DNA from: Nonomuraea guangzhouensis
GTDB lineage: Bacteria; Actinomycetota; Actinomycetes; Streptosporangiales; Streptosporangiaceae
DNA length: 64,000 nt
NCBI RefSeq assembly: GCF_019396345.1
Contig: NZ_JAHKRM010000006.1
Location: forward strand, 186,001 to 250,000
Direction of reading: 5' to 3'
Below the pieces are notes generated by a model. That model saw only the letters and a program-made list of their open reading frames with translations, had not been told where the DNA came from and searched no databases. Positions 7,740-16,628 of the stretch are shown here, piece by piece; positions within the stretch are counted from its first letter, which is position 1, and every line of letters starts with the position of its first letter. Made by a program: the position numbers and the translations under genes.

Positions 7740-9646
7740 CGATCTTCCCGCTCTTGGCCGTGGTCCTCCCCTTCGCCGCGGCTTTCGCGGGTCTGCTGCT
7801 GTCCCGTTGGCCGCACCGACGTCCAGCGGGCACACCGGGACCGGTGGCAGGTGCGGGCGCCAACAGGCGGGCGGCGTGGATCGCGGTGGTGCCGACGGCG
7901 GTCGCCGCGGTCCTGGCGGTCTGGCTGGCCTGGGAGCCCGGTTTCGCCTTTCTCGAAGGTGCCCGGCCGGGCCAGGCGGTCGGCCGCACCTACGGCACCA
8001 TCGGCACCGGCGCCATCCCGATCTCGCTGACCCTCCAGGCCGACGACCTGTCCGCCATCCTCGGTGTCCTGGTGACCCTCGTGGCGCTGGCCGTACAGGT
8101 CTACTCGGTCGGTTACCTCCACGACGACCCGCGCTATCCCTCCTACAGCGCCTTCATCAGCCTGTTCACCAGCGCGATGCTGCTGGTGGTCTACGCGGGC
8201 GACCTCCTCGTCCTCTATGTGGGCTGGGAGATCATGGGCCTGTGCTCATACCTGCTCATCGGCCACTGGTGGGAGGACAAGGGCAATTCGCGAGCCGCCA
8301 TCAAGGCGTTCCTGGTCACCCGGCTCGGCGATGTCGGCTTCCTGTTCGGCATCTTCGTGCTCGGCGCCGCCGCGGGTAGCTTCCGGATAGCGGATGTGCT
8401 GGCGAAGGTGCCCGAGATGTCCACGGGCACGCTGGTGGCCGGCACGATGCTGCTGCTCGCCGGGGTGGCGGGCAAGAGCGCGCAGGTGCCGCTGCACACC
8501 TGGCTGCCCGACGCGATGGCGGGCCCGACGCCCATCAGCGCGCTGATCCACGCCGCCACGATGGTGGCCGCCGGGATCTTCATCGTGGCGCGGCTCTTCC
8601 CCGCGTTCCTGGCCGCCCGCCCCACGCTCGACGTGCTGGCCGTCCTGGCCGCCCTCGGCATGCTGGGCGCCGCCCTGGCCGCGCTCGCCCAGGACGACCT
8701 GAAACGCGTGCTCGCGTACTCGACGATCAGCCAGCTCGCCTACATGGCCGGCGGGCTGGCGGCGGGCTCCGACAGCGCGGCGATCTTCCACCTCCTCACG
8801 CACGGCGCGTTCAAGGCGCTGCTCTTCCTGTGCGCGGGCGCGGTCATCCACCATGTCGGCTCGAACCTGATGACCCAGATGGGCGGCCTGAGACGGGAGC
8901 TGCCGGTCACGTTCGTCACGATGACGATTGGATTCGCCGCCCTCGCGGGCCTGCCCCCGGCGAGCGGCTTCTTCAGCAAGGACGAACTCCTGCTGGCCAT
9001 GGACCACGCACTCTCGGGTGGCGGTCTGACGGACGCCGCCGCCCTGCTGCTGTACGGGTGCGCGCTCGCGACCGTCGCCGTCACCGGGGCGTACGCGACG
9101 AGGGCCTGGCTCCGTACCTTCTTCGGCCAGGCGAGAGTCGTCGCGCTCCCCGAGCCCGAGCCCGGCACGGCCCACGTGATCGACGTCCGCGAGGCGCCAC
9201 GGACGATGCTCGTGCCCATCGTGCTCCTCACGGTTCCCGCCCTGCTGCTCGGCCTCGCCGGTGGGCTCCACGTGGACCTGGGGGTGGCGGCCATCGGCCT
9301 CGTGCTCGCGCTGCTCGGCGCCGGGGTGGTGTACGCGTTCTGGCGCAGCGACCCCCTCGCCGACCCGGCCCGTCTGCTCGGTCCGCTGCGCGTGCCGTGC
9401 GAGCGGGCGTTCTACGTGGACGGTGTCTACTCCGCCCTGTTCGTCCGGCCGGTCCTGGCGCTGGCCGGGCTCGTGGTCAGGACGGACGACGTGGTCGTGG
9501 ACGGGGCGGTGCGCGGCTCGGGACGGTCCGCGCGAGGGCTGTCCGGGCTGCTGCGGCTCGCCCAGAACGGCAACGTCCAGCTCTACGTGAGCGGCGTGCT
9601 CGCCGGGATCCTCCTGATCGTGGTGGGGGCGGTGGTGTTCACATGA
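7736..9646 (+). CDS. nuoL: NADH-quinone oxidoreductase subunit L (NuoL), antiporter-like
   Basis: Distal proton-pumping subunit, 636 residues, with some 15 hydrophobic helices. Signature segments are [16 protein letters not shown] (conserved Glu in helix 5) and [21 protein letters not shown] (conserved Lys and quinone/Mrp antiporter motif). The C-terminal long lateral-helix region is also present, at residues 500-636. The start is GTG overlapping the nuoK stop. The stop is the TGA of ATGA at 9643-9646, where a small bridging frame begins ahead of nuoM. Confidence 0.95.
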   Translation: MTIFPLLAVVLPFAAAFAGLLLSRWPHRRPAGTPGPVAGAGANRRAAWIAVVPTAVAAVLAVWLAWEPGFAFLEGARPGQAVGRTYGTIGTGAIPISLTLQADDLSAILGVLVTLVALAVQVYSVGYLHDDPRYPSYSAFISLFTSAMLLVVYAGDLLVLYVGWEIMGLCSYLLIGHWWEDKGNSRAAIKAFLVTRLGDVGFLFGIFVLGAAAGSFRIADVLAKVPEMSTGTLVAGTMLLLAGVAGKSAQVPLHTWLPDAMAGPTPISALIHAATMVAAGIFIVARLFPAFLAARPTLDVLAVLAALGMLGAALAALAQDDLKRVLAYSTISQLAYMAGGLAAGSDSAAIFHLLTHGAFKALLFLCAGAVIHHVGSNLMTQMGGLRRELPVTFVTMTIGFAALAGLPPASGFFSKDELLLAMDHALSGGGLTDAAALLLYGCALATVAVTGAYATRAWLRTFFGQARVVALPEPEPGTAHVIDVREAPRTMLVPIVLLTVPALLLGLAGGLHVDLGVAAIGLVLALLGAGVVYAFWRSDPLADPARLLGPLRVPCERAFYVDGVYSALFVRPVLALAGLVVRTDDVVVDGAVRGSGRSARGLSGLLRLAQNGNVQLYVSGVLAGILLIVVGAVVFT

Positions 9647-9738
9647 CGAGCCGGCTTCCTGTCGGTGTTCACATGACGAGCGAGCTTCCCGCTGTGGTGG
9701 GGGCGGTGGTGTTCACGTGACGAGCCTGCTTCCTGTCG
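9621..9738 (+). repeat. Duplicated nuoL-nuoM junction
   Basis: A 44-base block covering the end of nuoL and the first codons of nuoM occurs at 9621-9664 and again at 9695-9738, with two differences by eye. A shorter partial copy of the same block begins at 9664 (GGTGTTCACATGACGAGC). The result separates nuoL from nuoM by 70 bases, whereas the other nuo junctions overlap. Confidence 0.85.
9643..9720 (+). CDS. 25-codon bridging reading frame between nuoL and nuoM
   Basis: This short frame begins [11 protein letters not shown] and ends in GAVVFT. Its ATG overlaps the nuoL stop (ATGA) and its TGA overlaps the nuoM start (GTGA), so it could carry a terminating ribosome from nuoL to nuoM. Its sequence is a by-product of the junction duplication: it contains the first NuoM residues and then the last NuoL residues. 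A role as a peptide is unlikely; a role in coupling is inference. Confidence 0.4.
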   Translation: MTSRLPVGVHMTSELPAVVGAVVFT

Positions 9739-11336
9739 CGTTGCTGGCCGTGCCGCTGCTCGGGGCGCTGCTGCTCCTGGTGGCGCCGACCGCGTTGCGC
9801 CCGTGGCTGCGGGTCTACGGGCTGGTCGTGTCGGGTGTCACGCTGGTGCTCGCCGTGGTGATGGTGGCGACGTTCGACTACGGTCAGGCGGCGCGGCCGC
9901 AGTTCGCCGTCGACCGGGAGTGGATCTCTGGGCTGGGGCTCCACTTCCACCTGGCCGTCGACGGCATCTCGCTGCCGCTGATCGCGCTGACCGCCCTCCT
10001 GACGTTCCTCTGCTTCGGCTACCTGAGCTGGGGCGACGCGCGCGGGCCCGGCCAGTTGCTGCGGCCGAGAGCGGGCGGTTCGCGGCCTCGGGCGATGGTG
10101 TTCACGCTGCTCGTGCTCGAAGTCGGCATGATCGGCACGTTCCTCGCGCTCGACCTGCTGCTGTTCTTCGTGTTCTTCGAGATCGTGCTGTTCCCGATGT
10201 ACTTCCTGATCGCCATCTGGGGTGGCAAGGGCCGTCGCGGCGCGTCGATCAAGTTCATCCTGTACACGCTGCTCGGATCGGTCGTGATGCTGCTCGGCCT
10301 GCTGCTCGTCTGGGCGCGGACCGGCACGCTCGACATCGTCGCGCTCGGCCAGGCCCACGGCGCGGGCATGCCCAGAGCCGTACAGATCCTCGCATTCGTC
10401 GCCATCGGCATCGGGCTGGCGGTCAAGACGCCCATGTGGCCGCTGCACACCTGGCTGCCCGACGCGCACACCGAGGCGCCCACCGTCGGCTCGGTGCTGC
10501 TGGCCGGCGTGCTGCTGAAGATGGGCACGTACGGCTTCGCCAGGATCGCCATCCCCGTCCTGCCCGAGGGGGCGGTGGCGGCGGCGCCTTGGCTGGGGGC
10601 GTTCGCCGTGGTCGGCATCGTCTACGGCGCTCTGGCGTGCCTCGCGCAGCGCGATCTCAAACGCATGATCGCCTACTCGTCCGTCGGCCACATGGGCTTC
10701 GTCCTGCTGGGCTTCGCCTCGCTGACCACGGTGGGCGTCAACGGCGCCCTGTTCGCGAACGTCGCCCACGGCCTCATCACCGGCCTGCTCTTCTTCCTCG
10801 CCGGCGCGATCAAGGAGCGCTACGGCACGGCCGACATGCGGGCCCTCGGCGGCGGCATGCTGGCGACGCTTCCTCACCTGGGGTCGGTGCTGACCTTCGC
10901 GGCCATCGCCTCGCTCGGGGTGCCTGGGCTGGCCGGGTTCTGGGGGGAGATGCTGTCCCTGTTCGGTGCCTTCGAGCCTGGGGGCGGGCTGCCGCGGGGG
11001 CTGTTCCTGACGTTCATGGTGATCGGTGGGCTGGGCGCGGTGCTGACGGCGGCGTACTTCCTCGTCATGCTGTCCCGCGTGACGCACGGGCTGCCTGAAC
11101 GGGCGCTCGCGGTGTCGGCCGGCGGGTCTCACCCGGTGAGCGATACGTCCGAGTGGCCTGATGAGCAGCCGATCGACGGCAGGCGCGGGCGGCGGGTGTT
11201 GCCTGACATCCAGGGGTACGAGTGGGCCGCCTGGGTGCCGTTGATCGTGCTGATCCTGCTGTTCGGGCTCTGGCCCAAACTGCTCCTCTCGCTCACCACG
11301 CCGGCCGTACAGACCCTGCTGGGGGCCTTGTCATGA
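9717..11336 (+). CDS. nuoM: NADH-quinone oxidoreductase subunit M (NuoM), antiporter-like
   Basis: Proton-pumping membrane subunit, 539 residues. It shows the family markers FVFFEIVLFPMYFLIAIWGG (helix 5 Glu) and [20 protein letters not shown] (helix 7 Lys and the following loop), plus AYSSVGHMGF further on. The GTG start at 9717 is chosen because the product then begins MTSLLPVALLAVPLLGALLL, a normal NuoM first helix. An upstream ATG copy produced by the junction duplication is closed by its own stop. The end overlaps nuoN by four bases (ATGA). A ~35-residue insertion before the last helix is hydrophilic. Confidence 0.95.
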   Translation: MTSLLPVALLAVPLLGALLLLVAPTALRPWLRVYGLVVSGVTLVLAVVMVATFDYGQAARPQFAVDREWISGLGLHFHLAVDGISLPLIALTALLTFLCFGYLSWGDARGPGQLLRPRAGGSRPRAMVFTLLVLEVGMIGTFLALDLLLFFVFFEIVLFPMYFLIAIWGGKGRRGASIKFILYTLLGSVVMLLGLLLVWARTGTLDIVALGQAHGAGMPRAVQILAFVAIGIGLAVKTPMWPLHTWLPDAHTEAPTVGSVLLAGVLLKMGTYGFARIAIPVLPEGAVAAAPWLGAFAVVGIVYGALACLAQRDLKRMIAYSSVGHMGFVLLGFASLTTVGVNGALFANVAHGLITGLLFFLAGAIKERYGTADMRALGGGMLATLPHLGSVLTFAAIASLGVPGLAGFWGEMLSLFGAFEPGGGLPRGLFLTFMVIGGLGAVLTAAYFLVMLSRVTHGLPERALAVSAGGSHPVSDTSEWPDEQPIDGRRGRRVLPDIQGYEWAAWVPLIVLILLFGLWPKLLLSLTTPAVQTLLGALS

Positions 11337-12913
11337 TCCAGCAGATCGACTACTTCGTCATCGCGGTGCCTCTGGTCCTCGCGCTGGTGGCCGGGCTCGT
11401 GCTGATGCTCGACGCGTTCCTGCCCAGGGGAGGGCGGACCCAGACCGGGCTCGGTCTGGTCAGTCTCGGGGGCATCGTCGTCGCGTTGGGGCTCGTCGTG
11501 GCGCAGGCCGTACGAGGTGGCGGTCCGCGGGCGACCTTCTGCGTTCCCGAAAGCCTCGCCACCCCGGCGGGGGCAGGAAGTGCGGCGGCGTGTTCGTTCG
11601 TGGTCGACCGGTTCACGCTGATCTTCGCGGGGCTGGTGCTGGTCGCGGCCGTCGTGGTCGTGCTGATGTCCATGTCCGAGCTGGCCGGGGGTGGCATTCC
11701 GGCTGGTGAGTGGTATTTCCTGGTGCTCTGTACGCTGGTCGGCGCGGTGACCCTGCCTGCCTCGCGTGATCTGATCATGCTGGTGGTGGCCCTGGAGCTG
11801 GTGTCGCTGCCGGTGTTCGCGCTCACCGCGCTCAAACGCTACGACGGGCGCTCCTCCGAGGCGGCGGTCAAGCTCTTCCTCGTCTCGGTCGTGTCGACGG
11901 CCGTCATGCTGTTCGGGGTCTCCCTGCTGTACGGGATCGCCGGGACGGTCTACCTCTCCCGGCTCGCCTCGGTGTTCAGCGGGACGGCCGCCGCGCCGGG
12001 TGCGGCGACGCCGGAGGCTCACTCGGCACTGCTGGCGGCCGATCACGGACTGCCGGGCGTGGTCACGGTCGGGCTGGTGCTCGTCGTGGCCGGGTTCGCG
12101 TTCAAGATCGCCGCGGTGCCGTTCCACTCCTGGGCGGCGGACGTCTACCAGGGCGCGCCGGTCCCGGTCGCCGCGCTGCTTTCGGTGATCTCGAAGGCGG
12201 CCGGGTTCGCGGGGCTGATCCTCGTCCTGGTCACCGCGCTGCCCGGCCAGGCAGCGACCTGGGCGCCCATCATCGCGATCGTCGCGGCGCTCACCATGAC
12301 GGTCGGCAACCTCCTGGCCATGCGCCAGCGCTCCGCCGTACGCCTCCTGGCCTGGTCCTCGGTCGCCCAGTCGGGCTACATCCTGGCCCCGCTCGCGGTG
12401 GCGGCCCGGACCGGAGCGCCCAGCCTCACCTCGGGTGCGGTCGGGGCGTCGGTGGCGTACCTCGTCATCTACGCGGCCATGAACCTGGGCGCGTTCGCGG
12501 TCGTCATGCTGGTGTCGCGGACGACCGCGCGCAACGAGCTGGACGACTATCGCGGCCTCGCCTTCCGCAGCCCGATGGCGGCGATCGCGTTGGCGTTCTG
12601 CCTGATCTGCCTGGCCGGGCTGCCGCCGGGACTGGCGGGGCTGTTCGCCAAGGTGGTGGTGTTCCGGGAGATCATCGAGGGTGGAGCCGGGTGGCTCGCG
12701 GTCGTCATGGCCGTCAACACCGTGATCGGCCTGTACTACTACGTGATCTGGACGGCGCGGCTGTTCACCCCAGTCGAGGCCGTGCCCGCCGGGGTCCGCC
12801 GGGCGCTGCCCGCTGTCTGGGTGGCCGTCGGGATCGCGCTGGTGGTGGCGCTCCTGTTCTCGGTGGCGCCTCAGCTGGTGCTGGGGGTGACGGCGCTGTC
12901 CGCCTCCGGGTGA
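11333..12913 (+). CDS. nuoN: NADH-quinone oxidoreductase subunit N (NuoN), antiporter-like
   Basis: Third Mrp-like proton-pumping subunit, 526 residues with about 14 helices. Family markers are MLVVALELVSLPVFALTAL (helix 5 Glu) and FKIAAVPFHSWAADVYQGAP (helix 7 Lys). The start ATG overlaps the nuoM stop. It is the last gene of the cluster; 128 bases without a gene follow before htpX. I see no strong hairpin terminator directly after it. No nuoE, nuoF or nuoG lies on either side within the window. Confidence 0.95.
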   Translation: MIQQIDYFVIAVPLVLALVAGLVLMLDAFLPRGGRTQTGLGLVSLGGIVVALGLVVAQAVRGGGPRATFCVPESLATPAGAGSAAACSFVVDRFTLIFAGLVLVAAVVVVLMSMSELAGGGIPAGEWYFLVLCTLVGAVTLPASRDLIMLVVALELVSLPVFALTALKRYDGRSSEAAVKLFLVSVVSTAVMLFGVSLLYGIAGTVYLSRLASVFSGTAAAPGAATPEAHSALLAADHGLPGVVTVGLVLVVAGFAFKIAAVPFHSWAADVYQGAPVPVAALLSVISKAAGFAGLILVLVTALPGQAATWAPIIAIVAALTMTVGNLLAMRQRSAVRLLAWSSVAQSGYILAPLAVAARTGAPSLTSGAVGASVAYLVIYAAMNLGAFAVVMLVSRTTARNELDDYRGLAFRSPMAAIALAFCLICLAGLPPGLAGLFAKVVVFREIIEGGAGWLAVVMAVNTVIGLYYYVIWTARLFTPVEAVPAGVRRALPAVWVAVGIALVVALLFSVAPQLVLGVTALSASG

Positions 12914-13041
12914 CCAAGGGGACTCCAGCGCTTTGAGCAGGCGGTTCGGTCGCGCTGCGCCTTCGGATGAGCACGACGGGGAACGATGGACCGGGGCATC
13001 GTCGTTGGACCGGGTGAACCCACACCACGAAGGGGGGAACC

Positions 13042-13893
13042 TTGCACCACAACGGTCTGCGCACCGCCATTCTGCTGGGCGGCCTGTCTGCGTTGATACT
13101 CGCGGTGGGAGGGTGGTTGGGCGGCGGCACCGGCCTGCAGATCGCGTTCGTGCTCGCCATGGCGAGCAGTGGTGTCGCCTACTTCTTCTCCGATCGGATC
13201 GCTCTGTCGGCGATGCGGGCGCGGCAGGTCAGCGAGGTCGAGCAGCCCATGCTCTACCGGATCGTACGGGAGCTCTCCACCGAAGCCCGGCAGCCGATGC
13301 CGCGCCTGTACATTTCCCCCACCGTCCAACCGAACGCCTTCGCGACCGGGCGGAGCCCACGCCAGGCCGCGGTCTGCGTGACGTACGGGCTCACGCAGCT
13401 GCTCAACCCGGACGAAATGCGCGGGGTCATCGGGCACGAGCTGTCCCACGTCTACAACCGCGACATCCTGGTCTCGTCGGTGGCCGGGGCACTGGCCACG
13501 ATGATCACTTGGCTCAGCTATCTGGCCGTGTTCTTCGGTGGGTCCGATGACGATGAGGGGCCCGGGTTCCTGGGGGCGCTGCTCATGATGCTGCTCGGGC
13601 CGGTGGCGGCGGGGATGGTGCAGATGGCGATCTCCAGGACGCGGGAGTTCCAGGCGGACGAGTCGGGTGCTCGGCTGACGGGCGATCCGCTGGCGCTGGC
13701 GTCGGCGTTGCGCAAGATCGAGATGGGCGCTCGCCGGCTGCCGCTGCCGGAGAACAGCCGCCTCACCTCGGCTTCCCACATGATGATCGCCAACCCGTTC
13801 AGCGGCTCCGGGTTCGGACGGCTGTTCTCCACGCACCCGCCCACCTCCGAGCGGGTGGCCCGGCTGGAGCGCATGGCAGGCTACCGCCGCTAA
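13042..13893 (+). CDS. htpX: HtpX-like membrane zinc metalloprotease (M48)
   Basis: Membrane-bound M48B protease involved in quality control of membrane proteins. The 283-residue product has two N-terminal helices (residues 8-27 and 30-50). The zinc motif HELSH has H132, E133 and H136, and the third ligand Glu is E202 in SRTREFQADESGA, with two further hydrophobic segments between. The start is TTG at 13042, supported by a GAAGGGGGGAACC ribosome site directly ahead. The reading frame ends four bases into the oppositely transcribed ferredoxin gene. All catalytic residues are present. Confidence 0.92.
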   Translation: MHHNGLRTAILLGGLSALILAVGGWLGGGTGLQIAFVLAMASSGVAYFFSDRIALSAMRARQVSEVEQPMLYRIVRELSTEARQPMPRLYISPTVQPNAFATGRSPRQAAVCVTYGLTQLLNPDEMRGVIGHELSHVYNRDILVSSVAGALATMITWLSYLAVFFGGSDDDEGPGFLGALLMMLLGPVAAGMVQMAISRTREFQADESGARLTGDPLALASALRKIEMGARRLPLPENSRLTSASHMMIANPFSGSGFGRLFSTHPPTSERVARLERMAGYRR

Positions 13894-14099
13894 TCCGTCG
13901 CGTGAAGTTCGGACAGTTGGATCGCGGCGGCCGGGCAGACGCTCGCCGCCTCGCGCACGGCCCGGTGCAGGCGCGCCTCCGGGGTGTCGTCGAGCAGCAG
14001 CACGATCCCGTCGTCCTCGTCCTGGTCGAACACCTCCGGCGCGATCATCACACACTGTCCCGCGCCGCAGCACTTGTCCCGGTCCACCGCCACCCTCAT
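13890..14099 (-). CDS. Small [3Fe-4S]-type ferredoxin
   Basis: A 69-residue ferredoxin of the single-cluster actinobacterial type that feeds electrons to cytochromes P450. Cluster ligands are C10, C16 and C55 (CCGAGQC and VCPAAAI); C11 sits in the position where the fourth ligand is lost or replaced, consistent with a 3Fe-4S or labile 4Fe-4S cluster. It lies 19 bases downstream of a P450 gene on the same strand, so the two form an operon and the ferredoxin is its probable partner. No ferredoxin reductase gene is next to them. Confidence 0.92.
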   Translation of the reverse strand: MRVAVDRDKCCGAGQCVMIAPEVFDQDEDDGIVLLLDDTPEARLHRAVREAASVCPAAAIQLSELHATD

Positions 14100-14118
14100 G
14101 GTCGTCCCTTCTCCGCGG

Positions 14119-15321
14119 TCACCACCTGACGGGCACCTGCTGGAGCCCGCCGACGAGCAGCCCCTCGCGGCGGGCCAGTTCGCGGGCGGGAACGGCCAGC
14201 TCCAGTGAGGGCAGCCGGCGCAGCAGTACGGACAGGACGGTCTGCAACTCGGTGCGCGCCAACGCCTGCCCCACGCAGGAGTACGGCCCGGCGCCGAAGG
14301 ACAGATGGGCGTTGGGCGAGCGGCTCACGTCCAGGTCGTCGGCGTCTTCGAAGGCCTGTCCGTCGCGGTTGGCCGAGGCCATGCTGCAGACCACGGTGGT
14401 CCCGGGCGGCAGGGTCGTGCCGCCGACCTCGAGTTCCTCGGTGATGTAGCGCGGCATCCCGAATCCGGGGTTCGCGTCGAAGCGCAGGGTCTCCTCGACC
14501 GCCGACCGGACGAGCGACGGGTCCGCCAGCAGCCGCTCCCACTGCCGCCGGTCAGCCAGCAGCATCGCCACCATCTTCCCGATCATGTTCGCGGTGGTCT
14601 CGTGCCCGGCGACCAGGAGGCTCTGGCCGGTGCCCAGCACCACGGCCTCCGTCATCAGGTCGTCCTCCTCGACGAGGGCGAGGAGGTCGCTGATCAGGTC
14701 GTCGCCGGGTTGTGCCTGCTTGGCGGCGATGTGCGCGGCGAAGTACTCGTTGAACTCGGCCTGCGCGGCGTCGATCTCCTTCTGCTCGTACTTCGAGAGA
14801 TTCATCAGGGTGTCCGACCAGTACGCGAACCGGAACCGGTCCTCGTTCGGCACCCCGAGCAGATCGCAGATCACCCACACCGGCAGCGGGAACCCCAGCC
14901 CGGAGACGAGATCGGCCGGCGGCCCCTGCGCCACCATCGCGTCGATCAGCTGCTCGCTCATCGCCGTCATCCGCGGCACCATGGCCGCGACGCGCTTGGC
15001 GGTGAACGCCCTGCCGACCAGGCGGCGCCACCGCTGGTGCCCCTCGCCGACCGAGGCGGCCATACCGCTCTTGCGCTGGGCGAACGGCCCGCCGGACGCG
15101 TTGGTGGTGGTCCTGGCCGCGTTGGCGGCGTCCAGGTGGCGGGTGAACCGCGGATCGGACAGCACCTGCTTGACGTCGTCGTAGCGGGTGAGCAGCAACG
15201 CCTCGTCGCCGCTGGCGAGCCGGATCGGTGCCACCGGGTGGCTCTCGCGCAGGTTCGCCCACTCCTCAGGCGGTTCCAGGGCGGTGGGATTGCGGAACGG
15301 GTAATCGGGCGTGCCACTCAC
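14119..15321 (-). CDS. Cytochrome P450 monooxygenase
   Basis: Soluble bacterial P450, 400 residues. It has the oxygen-activating helix motif AGHETT (238-243), the ExxR pair E277/R280, and the heme-binding segment FGAGPYSCVG with C349. The position usually occupied by His two residues before the Cys is Tyr here, a modest variation. The GTG start at 15321 has an almost perfect AGGAGGTCACC ribosome site just ahead. The ferredoxin follows 19 bases downstream. No biosynthetic genes adjoin it, so the substrate cannot be predicted. Confidence 0.94.
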   Translation of the reverse strand: MSGTPDYPFRNPTALEPPEEWANLRESHPVAPIRLASGDEALLLTRYDDVKQVLSDPRFTRHLDAANAARTTTNASGGPFAQRKSGMAASVGEGHQRWRRLVGRAFTAKRVAAMVPRMTAMSEQLIDAMVAQGPPADLVSGLGFPLPVWVICDLLGVPNEDRFRFAYWSDTLMNLSKYEQKEIDAAQAEFNEYFAAHIAAKQAQPGDDLISDLLALVEEDDLMTEAVVLGTGQSLLVAGHETTANMIGKMVAMLLADRRQWERLLADPSLVRSAVEETLRFDANPGFGMPRYITEELEVGGTTLPPGTTVVCSMASANRDGQAFEDADDLDVSRSPNAHLSFGAGPYSCVGQALARTELQTVLSVLLRRLPSLELAVPARELARREGLLVGGLQQVPVRW

Positions 15322-15375
15322 GGTGACCTCCTGATGGCCGATATGACCGCATTTAAAACAATCGCCTTACAGCCG

Positions 15376-15840
15376 TCAAGCAGCCGAATTGATCTTGCGT
15401 ACGATGGCGGCGAGATCCTCCGGGAAGTAGATCTCGTCGGTGGCTTCCAGATCTTCGACGCTCCACCACCGGTGACCCAGCGTGGTGTCCTTCTCGATCT
15501 CCTCCATGTGCTCGTACGAGATGGTCGTGTCCCCGGGCACCCGGATCGCGAAGAACGTCTGGTCCTGGGTGACGGCGTACTCGGCGAAGAAGAACTCGAT
15601 CGTGCTCGTCCCGTACGGCCCGGTGATCTGGTCGGCGCCGGCCCGGATCCCGACCTCCTCGTGCAGCTCACGCAGCGCGGCCTCCTGGAGCGTCTCACCG
15701 TCCTCCGCGGCGCCGCCGATGGTGAACCAGAACGGCTCGTCAGGCCGGTCGGGGTCGAAACCGTGGAGCAGGAGCACCCTGCCCTGTTCGTCGATGGGCA
15801 GGGCACGGCCGGTGAAACGGCGGAGGGGGATCTTCGTCAC
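15376..15840 (-). CDS. Nudix hydrolase
   Basis: Hydrolase of nucleoside diphosphates linked to another moiety, 154 residues. The Nudix box is complete at residues 43-65, with the pattern G-x5-E-x7-REL-x-EE-x-G seen as GGAAEDGETL then REL and EEVG. It lies between the P450 and a WYL regulator on the same strand, 11 bases downstream of the regulator, so the pair may be co-transcribed. Which substrate it uses cannot be read from the sequence. Confidence 0.9.
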   Translation of the reverse strand: MTKIPLRRFTGRALPIDEQGRVLLLHGFDPDRPDEPFWFTIGGAAEDGETLQEAALRELHEEVGIRAGADQITGPYGTSTIEFFFAEYAVTQDQTFFAIRVPGDTTISYEHMEEIEKDTTLGHRWWSVEDLEATDEIYFPEDLAAIVRKINSAA

Positions 15841-15851
15841 GTCAGTTGAGC

Positions 15852-16616
15852 TTATGCGCGTGTTCTCCGAATTGTGGGTGATTCCTGGGGCGGTCGCTTT
15901 GGCGTCGGCCCACTGAGCGAACGGAGCGTCTCCGCCTGGCGGGCGCGATCGGCCAGGTCGTGATCGAGCGCGGCGATCGTACGGGCTGGGGAGGGTTCGT
16001 CGCGCAGCTCGGCGGCGCGGATGCGGTCCAGGCGGAACCCGCGCCCCGCACGACGGCTACGGCACCAGCCGATCAGATACCAGGAGCCTCCGGAGGCCAG
16101 CAGCCCGCCCGGCTCGACCTCCCGCTCGCTTTCCCGGCCGTTCGAGTCCGCGTACCGGATCCAGACCACCCGCTGCCGCGCCACGGCCTGTTCGACGGCG
16201 GCGAGGATGCCCGGCACGGTACGGGAGGGCAGCACATGGATCCGCTCGGTCAGCGCGCGTACCTCCTCGGCGGCGGACTCGCCGAGCGCGGCGGCCAGCT
16301 TCCGCATCGCGCCCGGACCCGCGGCTGAGAACGGGGTGGCGTCCTCGGCCCCGGCCAGCGCCGCCGCCACCGCGAGCGCCTCCGCGGCGGTGAGGTTGAT
16401 CGGCGGCAGGGCGGTGTTCCGGTTGATGAACCACCCGCCGTACTGCCCCGCCTCGCTCCGCACCGGCACACCGGTCTCCATCAGCGCCTGCAGATCGCGC
16501 TGTACGGTACGCCGCGACACCCCGAACCTGTCCGCCAGCCACCCGACCGTCCGGGGCCGAGGCGCGATGGCCCGCAACTCGTCGACCAGCGCATACAGGC
16601 GTTCGGTACGGTTCAT
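15852..16616 (-). CDS. HTH/WYL-domain transcriptional regulator (YafY type)
   Basis: DNA-binding regulator of 254 residues. An N-terminal DeoR-like helix-turn-helix is seen at residues 20-55 (VGWLADRFGVSRRTVQRDL). A WYL domain follows at about 140-215, with GGSWYLIGWCRSRR and the FRLDRI strand; WYL domains sense ligands, often nucleotides or single-stranded nucleic acid. A degraded or variable Pro/Arg tail ends the protein. It lies 12 bases downstream of an alpha/beta hydrolase gene and 11 bases upstream of a Nudix gene, all on the minus strand, which suggests one transcript. Confidence 0.9.
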   Translation of the reverse strand: MNRTERLYALVDELRAIAPRPRTVGWLADRFGVSRRTVQRDLQALMETGVPVRSEAGQYGGWFINRNTALPPINLTAAEALAVAAALAGAEDATPFSAAGPGAMRKLAAALGESAAEEVRALTERIHVLPSRTVPGILAAVEQAVARQRVVWIRYADSNGRESEREVEPGGLLASGGSWYLIGWCRSRRAGRGFRLDRIRAAELRDEPSPARTIAALDHDLADRARQAETLRSLSGPTPKRPPQESPTIRRTRA

Positions 16617-16628
16617 GGCGCTATCAGG

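Noticed and set aside
14119..15321. P450 as part of a secondary-metabolite cluster
   Set aside because: Apart from its ferredoxin, the neighbours are a protease, a Nudix enzyme, a WYL regulator and an esterase. No biosynthetic core enzyme is close.
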